DNA of 64,000 nt from Setaria digitata (taxonomy: Eukaryota > Nematoda > Chromadorea > Rhabditida > Setariidae): positions 124,001 to 188,000 of the forward strand of contig RCAB01000008.1 of NCBI GenBank assembly GCA_003640385.1, read 5' to 3'. The notes below the pieces were generated by a model. It was not told where the DNA came from, made no database searches, and saw nothing but the letters and a program-made list of their open reading frames with translations. The position numbers and the translations under genes were made by a program. Positions 58,061-64,000 of this stretch are shown here, piece after piece. Numbering within the stretch: position 1 is the stretch's first letter; each line of letters opens with the position of its first letter.

Positions 58061-61000
58061 CCGAATACTGTACTACTGTAAACAACTACTACAATTCAAT
58101 TCGCTCCAAGACAAGCACATTCACCGTAATATCCAGTCGATACTGTAGTAGGATGGAGAAGATGTATAAACCTTTCTGAAGATGAAGCAATATTCTAACT
58201 GATTAAACTTGTGCTACGTTGCTCTTAGCTAGTCAGTCAACTTCCGAAAGATGAAGTGACCTTATCGCAGTGCAGCACCATAATCTGAGCAGTTGGATTA
58301 GAAACTCGTTGTTGATCGGCATTTTAGGGTAACGCATGAAAAGCGAAAGTACAATGTTTGGTCATCATCTCAAGAAAGATTCCGAAATCAAGTGCTCACT
58401 CATCACCACCACGTCTCATCGTTCTTTGCAACGTGCCTTGAATAACTCAATTTACAGTTTTCCCGCTCGTTAACTCAAATTCAAATATAGGGAAAGGTTT
58501 GTAAAGGGACAAGTTTGACTTCAAAATGCGTGCTAAATCTGTCGCTCTCTTAAACTTTACTCAATTATTACCACTTATTAATAGAATTTGACAGTGAAAT
58601 ATACACGACCTAATAAATAGCCGCCAGAAGCAGTCTCATATTGAGCAATTTTCAATGTTTCAAATGACTTTCGACTCAGTTTTAACAAGAAATTAATCTG
58701 TAAAACAGACATCGTTCATTAAATTAGAAGCAACTTGCAGTTTCACATTTAATAACAGCCCTTTTCGGACTTGACCCAATTTTACAACTTCCTTAGACAG
58801 CAATTGTTATATTTTTTTCTATTTTCTCCTCCATCTGAAGGATTTCTGTGGACAGAGAAGAGAAGTGACGTTAAACTGAGCATTCCTTTGCTTCATTCCT
58901 ATTTTCGTTTTATCGATTTATTGACGAGTAACCAGTTACTCAACATAGGGAATTTAAAATATTTGCTAATCACAAAGTATAGAGTCTGACTTCATTGTAT
59001 AGATATGAGATTCTGGTGAAAGTTTTAATTTGAACAGCAATGTTTGCATTATAAAAGTAAATGTAGGCAAAATGGACTCTGTATTTCACTAGCTAATATG
59101 AGGAATCTGTAAAGACACTAAAATATGACAGTGATAAAAGGATGCCGTATAATGGAAAATGCATAGGATCACTTTCTGCTCTTCGGTTTACGAAAAATAT
59201 TTATGTTTAAAAATATTCTTATAGTCTAAGTAAAATAATACTAGATGAGTTTTGTTATATTAAACTCTCATTTTCGACTAAAAACTTCCCTAACAAAAAA
59301 TATTTCGCATCATTCAATTTCTCACTGGTAAAATTCATTCTCGGTATGGTAGTGTCAAATTTTCATAGAAGGCAGTAATCCAATGATTATTTTTGTAGAA
59401 GATTTGTAATAATGATTTTGCTCCAATTAATAACAGATAAACTGATTCGACAAATATTGGTCAACAATCGCTGTTAACAGAATAACTGTGGAATTATAAA
59501 AATCAGTGCACTTATATTTCGTTACTTCGTCACTTTTTCTCAAAAAGATTTGTTTGAGATTGCCAAAATTTTTATACTGAAAATCTGATTCTTTTTCCTC
59601 TCCGTATAAATTAAATAGTTTCTGGTAAAATTGATCTTAACCGGGAAAACCAAAAAATATTAAAATGCGCAAGAATATAATAAACAACAATCACTTCGTT
59701 TTTTAAGTTTTTTGTCGAAAGCTTATTCTTTTACTTTCCACAGTAGTGTTTTTTTCGCCCATCTATCTACATCTGCCTTTTCGTCCTTTCATATTGTTTA
59801 TTATCCTTTTAATTCCTCATATTTCTAACAATATTTTATTATGAAAGGATTATCTTAAATCAAGCAAAAGAGCAGTTGATTTTCAGGAATTATGAAGCAC
59901 ACTAATTAGTTGACAGTGAAGAGCTCATTTGCTCATTTTATTTCGTAACAGTGCACTGTTGCATTAAAATATGTGAAATAGTAAGCCTCTTACTAAGATT
60001 TTCTATTAAACATTTGAATTTCACAAAAATTCAAGCACTGCAAAAACATGCCACTCAGATTTGTCCCTCAACAATAAATTTTTTCTGGGGTCTTTGGAAA
60101 TTAAAACTACATTTTTTTTACTCTTAAATGCGTTTTTTTTTTTTGAACAAAACTTGAAGAAGAAAATAGGTATTTGCAAATAAGATCATAAATAAACTAT
60201 TTAAAGTATGATAAGTATAATTTAATTAATGGAAAAATATAAAAATAAAATTCGTTTTTCCTCCTTTTTTCCTTCTCTCTCTTTTTGTCTTTGTTTTTTT
60301 CAGATTTAAATATAAGTAAGTAATACAAAGTTTGGTAAGGATGATTCAAATTTTAATTAATTTCTATTTGAATTTGGTTACTAATAGGAACATTCGCCAT
60401 CATTCATTTCACTTATTTCAATATGTTAAGTGGACAAATAAACTTTATTTGCACATAATTTTCGCTACTACTCAAAAATTTTGGGAAAATTTTGTATTAT
60501 TTCAATCAACAAAAATCATTGCATAAGTTTTTGTGAAAGCATTATCTGAACTACTTCTTTAAAGACACAATCCGCAGTCAGATGAGATGTTTTTATTAAT
60601 CTCATTTTACGAATTATAAGTACACATCACAGAAATGAATTTTGATCTTAGCAACACAGCACTTTGTGCAGCATGCATATTTTTTTTTAAGATCAATAAA
60701 AGTAATATTGCTTGAGAGGTTGAAAACACATCTTTAGTAAAAACAGTAACAAGGATCTACTGCACTGATTCTAAGTTCTATCAAAGTTCGAAGAGAAGAA
60801 ATCTTTAGTCAAAAACTGTACTATTAATCATTTAAAATTCAAGGCAAGTAATTTAAAAATGAAATAGATGAAGCGAAGTGCACTAATTATGGCATAGATT
60901 TGGACCTAAGTGCCAATGCTCCAGACTACTGCTATGCTGTACAGCAATCATTTGGCTTCTAAACATTCAAAACAAAACTTTCTTACATTAAATAACCTCC

Positions 61001-62697
61001 GTTCAATTAGCTTTTCGTGATGTGCAATCATGCATTCACTAATTGCTTCTCCCAAGAAACTCAGGATTGGTTATATTTGATATTTACTGCTACTACAGGT
61101 GACCTCGTTGCATAAGCCAGCTTTAGACAAAACACCATCAAACAAATGAGCAGCAATAAAGGGAATTAGATAAGTAGAATTATTTTGAATATCTACATCG
61201 CATCATGTTTCGTCCAAAAATAGTAAAACAAAAAGTAAGTCGTAACGCATTTGCATCTACTGATCCCGGTTCATATTCATAAACACCTGCTGCGCAGTGT
61301 ATCGTAAATCATAGTCTAGATCTTATAAAACTGTCCTGTTTGATCCTTTTTTTCTTCTGCTAGGACCTTTTTAATCACACACATTGCCGTATCCACAAAC
61401 TTCTGCAATCCCAGACAAACAAGTATTGTCTACAAAAACCTTCTGCATTTAAAAATTTGGGCATTTACTACAGTTTAATTAGATCATTGCTCTTTTATTT
61501 AAGTGATATTTGAAGAATCGCAAAAAGCATGCAAATACAGCATATAAACGAAGCATTGTTTGATTTCAGCAGTAATTCAAATGTGTTGCTAAAATGGGCC
61601 AAGAAGACTCTACAGCTTCTTAGATGTCTTTAATAAGTAATCACATGTAATTGTTATCTTATATAAGGTTTATATGATTTTCCATTCTTTTAAAGGTTTT
61701 CCCTTCAATTTACCTGTCTAAATTTACTTCAATGTTTATTTGATTTGTTTCAGTTCTATTGCAGAACAAAATTTCTTAAAAGGTATCTACAGAAGTATTT
61801 TTCAAAAAGAACTTTTATTATGCAATTTGGTATTAAGAAAGAAAAGAATGAAAAAGAAATAAGGAAAGAAAAGACTCTTATTATGTATAGTTTCTAGTTT
61901 CTGAAATATCTAGTAGGGCAGTTTTCCGCTGCGTTTATATGTAACATTTTCAAAAAATATTGTTAAGATATTTAGGCAATTTGAATTATTTTAAGCAAAT
62001 AGTCGTTCAAAAAGCTTTTATCTAAACAAGAACAGAGTAATTTCGAGGAAAATTTTCATCCTCGACTTCGCACAATTGAAATTATGTATAACTTAAGTCA
62101 TCCAAGATGACTTACTTTTGATTCTTATAGCACATTTCGCGTAAATTTCTAAAAAATATGTGCTGAAGCTAAACTCAAAACAAAACTCATAGAAAAAAAT
62201 ACCTTCAGTTAAAGCTGTAAACTTCTGACAAGGGCATAAAATTTTCCAGTTTTTTAATCACCGATGTATGTATTTTAATTTGGAATTTCTCAGCTTCTGA
62301 TTTGAAAAAGTTGTTAATTTATTTTCTTCGAATGAATGGACAACTTTTTAAGCCTGTATACAGATCGATAATCAAAATTAATTTAGTTTCTTTTCCTTCC
62401 TCTTTTTAAGCGAAAAAAAAATATTTCAAATAAATATTTATAATGCCGATTTATGTTACTGACAAAAACCTTTTCCAGTGGCTCGAAAAACAAAGGCGAT
62501 ACAGACATACTCAAAACTTCGATAATCACACCACAGAAAAAAAAATGCAGATTTACAAGATTCATAAAATGACGAATGCTGAAAAGTGGACCGGTGAAGA
62601 AACATACAAAAAAAGTGTCACAATAGATTAAGTAAAAAAAAAAAAAAATAATACTAATCTGTCATGATATGCCTAAACAGAATATGATGTATCTTAT
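58061..62697. other. AT-rich stretch with weak - strand coding-like segments
   Basis: Between 60850 and 61620 one - strand frame gives protein-like pieces (for example DLRYTAQQVFMNMNRDQ and LIPFIAAHLFDGVLSKAGL) interrupted by TAG, TGA and TAA. It may be a decayed gene or introns and exons I could not resolve. The rest shows only chance ORFs and homopolymers. Confidence 0.3.
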
Positions 62698-62989
62698 TTA
62701 CAGATATGCACCATCATCAGCTGAAAGTTTTTGACGATTTATTGATAATAATCCTTCGTATTTCTCCTCAATAATTCTATTCTGATCTATCAAATGGGGA
62801 GTAATTGTGTCACGGAGAGATGCACAACGCTGTATCATGATCGAAATAACCTCGCTAAAAGCCTGTTTTACTGCCGACTTCTTCTAAGCAGGACATCTGA
62901 AAGCAAAAAGGAAAAAAACGCTGCCAAGATGAACCTACAGCAATCACTTGATGTTTAGGCAAATGACTTAGTGTGGTTTCTTCAAGTTG
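62698..62989 (-). CDS. Two possible exons of an unrecognised gene (partial)
   Basis: Two - strand segments join in phase: 62939-62989 (QLEETTLSHLPKHQVIA, after a TTTTAAG acceptor, GTAGGT donor) and about 62698-62883 (starts KKSAVKQAFSEVISIMIQRC, has TPHLIDQNRIIEEKYEGLL, ends near SADDGAY). The second stays open for 61 codons without any internal Met start, has helical, charged composition unlike the flanks, and either ends at a TAA or is spliced at a GTAAAT donor one base earlier. I do not recognise the family. Upstream exons would lie beyond 63000; none was found with confidence. It could be chance. Confidence 0.35.
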
Positions 62990-64000
62990 CTTAAAAAAAA
63001 GTATGCATCAGGCGGATTTTTGAAACTCTTCCATATGTACGCTTCAATTCTTTTTGCATTTGTCAAAGATGCAGTGTTCTCCGTGAGTCAAAGTATCAGG
63101 GAACGGAAGGTTCCTGCTCTCTGAAACCTTGACTAACGGATTGATTTAATAACCATTATATACAGCACAAGCAAGGACCAAAACTTCCTATGGATATCCA
63201 TGTATAATTCTATAGTCTTGAGTAGTCAGAACCTCACCCTATTTTATCCGAATACCAAACACTTAAACTTAGGATGAAAGAATCAAAATGGAATTACAGC
63301 AGTTGATCAAGATGAAAATGATACTAAAATTAAGCTATCAAGTCCTTCGACAATGCATTAACAGAGTGAATACTTGGAAATGTACTAATTCATATCATTA
63401 ATAATGAAGAAAAGTAAAATTATGTCTCAATACACTAGAAGTTAAATATTCACTAGTACTTATAATGATGTGTTGTAGGCATCACCAAAAAAAAGAAGTC
63501 AGGAAGTCAATACCAGAGCGAGTGCTGCTGCATTAAAATTTTGATGGCTTCAACTGAATTCCATCGTCCCTAACTTTTTTTAAAGTTCTGATTGATCATT
63601 TACTTCGAAGTTTGAAAAAAAATCGACATTTTTAAAATGCGGAAACATCATTCCAAAAGAATAGCAGTAGCATTCGACATCCCAGCCACTTGAAAAACTC
63701 GAATTAAGTCAAAGTTCTATCATTTAAGTCTTTAAGCAAAAGCCTGTCAATCTTCAAATGATGGGATGTGTGAAAATCTTGTGCTACCTTAGGAGAGATG
63801 ATTAGTTGAGGAAGTCAACCAAAGAGAAGAAAAGCCAAGAAACGTAGTGGGGTAAGGAAATGAATGATGAAACTTAGAGATGTTTGACTCAATCTGCATA
63901 TTGTATAATAAACAAGCAACGTCTATGCCGTAAAGAAGTAAAGTAAAAGTTGAAGGAAAGGGTGATGAGCGAAGGAAGTGGTTGCAACGTCTGAATAGGA
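62990..64000. other. Right edge of the window, no gene seen
   Basis: A segment at 62990-63110 reads as a possible - strand exon (LTNAKRIEAYIWKSFKNPPD) but its phase does not fit the neighbouring exon. I see nothing else. Confidence 0.35.

Noticed and set aside
61381..61440. Cys-rich reading (NTCLSGIAEVCGYGNVCD) like an EGF repeat, - strand
   Set aside because: The Cys spacing is incomplete, no neighbouring repeat exists and the same DNA reads better in another frame.

Overview
The window is 64 kb of AT-rich, intron-rich eukaryotic DNA. Everything points to a nematode: an innexin (an invertebrate-only gap-junction family), small exons split by introns with TTTCAG-type acceptors, and start codons sitting just after acceptor-like sites where a spliced leader could be added. 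Base composition and exon density would suit a filarial or other clade III worm, but the species is not proven. I saw no tRNA, rRNA, CRISPR array or intact transposon.

Six genes can be read exon by exon, because the pieces join in phase and match known families. From left to right: (1) + strand, 341-15748, a Rho guanine-nucleotide exchange factor of the ARHGEF4/ARHGEF9/SPATA13 class (SH3-DH-PH) whose N-terminal exons are scattered over two introns of more than 5 kb; (2) - strand, 17697-21903, ABCF1 (ABC50), a twin-ATPase translation factor; (3) - strand, 22357-26976, UTP21/WDR36, a ribosome-biogenesis WD40 protein; (4) + strand, 29712-32910, an innexin; (5) - strand, 33548-38001, NPRL2, a GATOR1 subunit; (6) - strand, 38208-39428, PIGF, a GPI-anchor enzyme subunit.

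Genes 3 and 2 lie head to tail (about 450 bp apart), as do genes 6 and 5 (about 200 bp). In each pair the downstream gene has an acceptor-like site just before its start, so both pairs are candidate operons. UTP21 and ABCF1 would tie ribosome assembly to translation initiation. PIGF and NPRL2 would pair an ER enzyme with a lysosomal nutrient sensor.

From 39.5 kb to 64 kb there is little clear coding sequence: a small methyltransferase-like gene that seems truncated (43157-44389, - strand), two GC-rich islands (51.4-52.1 and 57.1-58.0 kb) that may be promoters or first exons, a purine-rich tract (52.1-52.4 kb), and one or two possible - strand exons near 62.7-63.0 kb of an unrecognised gene.

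The oddest items are an uninterrupted run of 496 A inside an NPRL2 intron, a 19-nt micro-exon beside it that would stop translation at once, an NPRL2 exon with no AG acceptor in front of it, and an N flanked by an exact 73-bp repeat (an assembly join). Exon limits were set by eye from splice signals, phase and remembered family alignments; no search was run.
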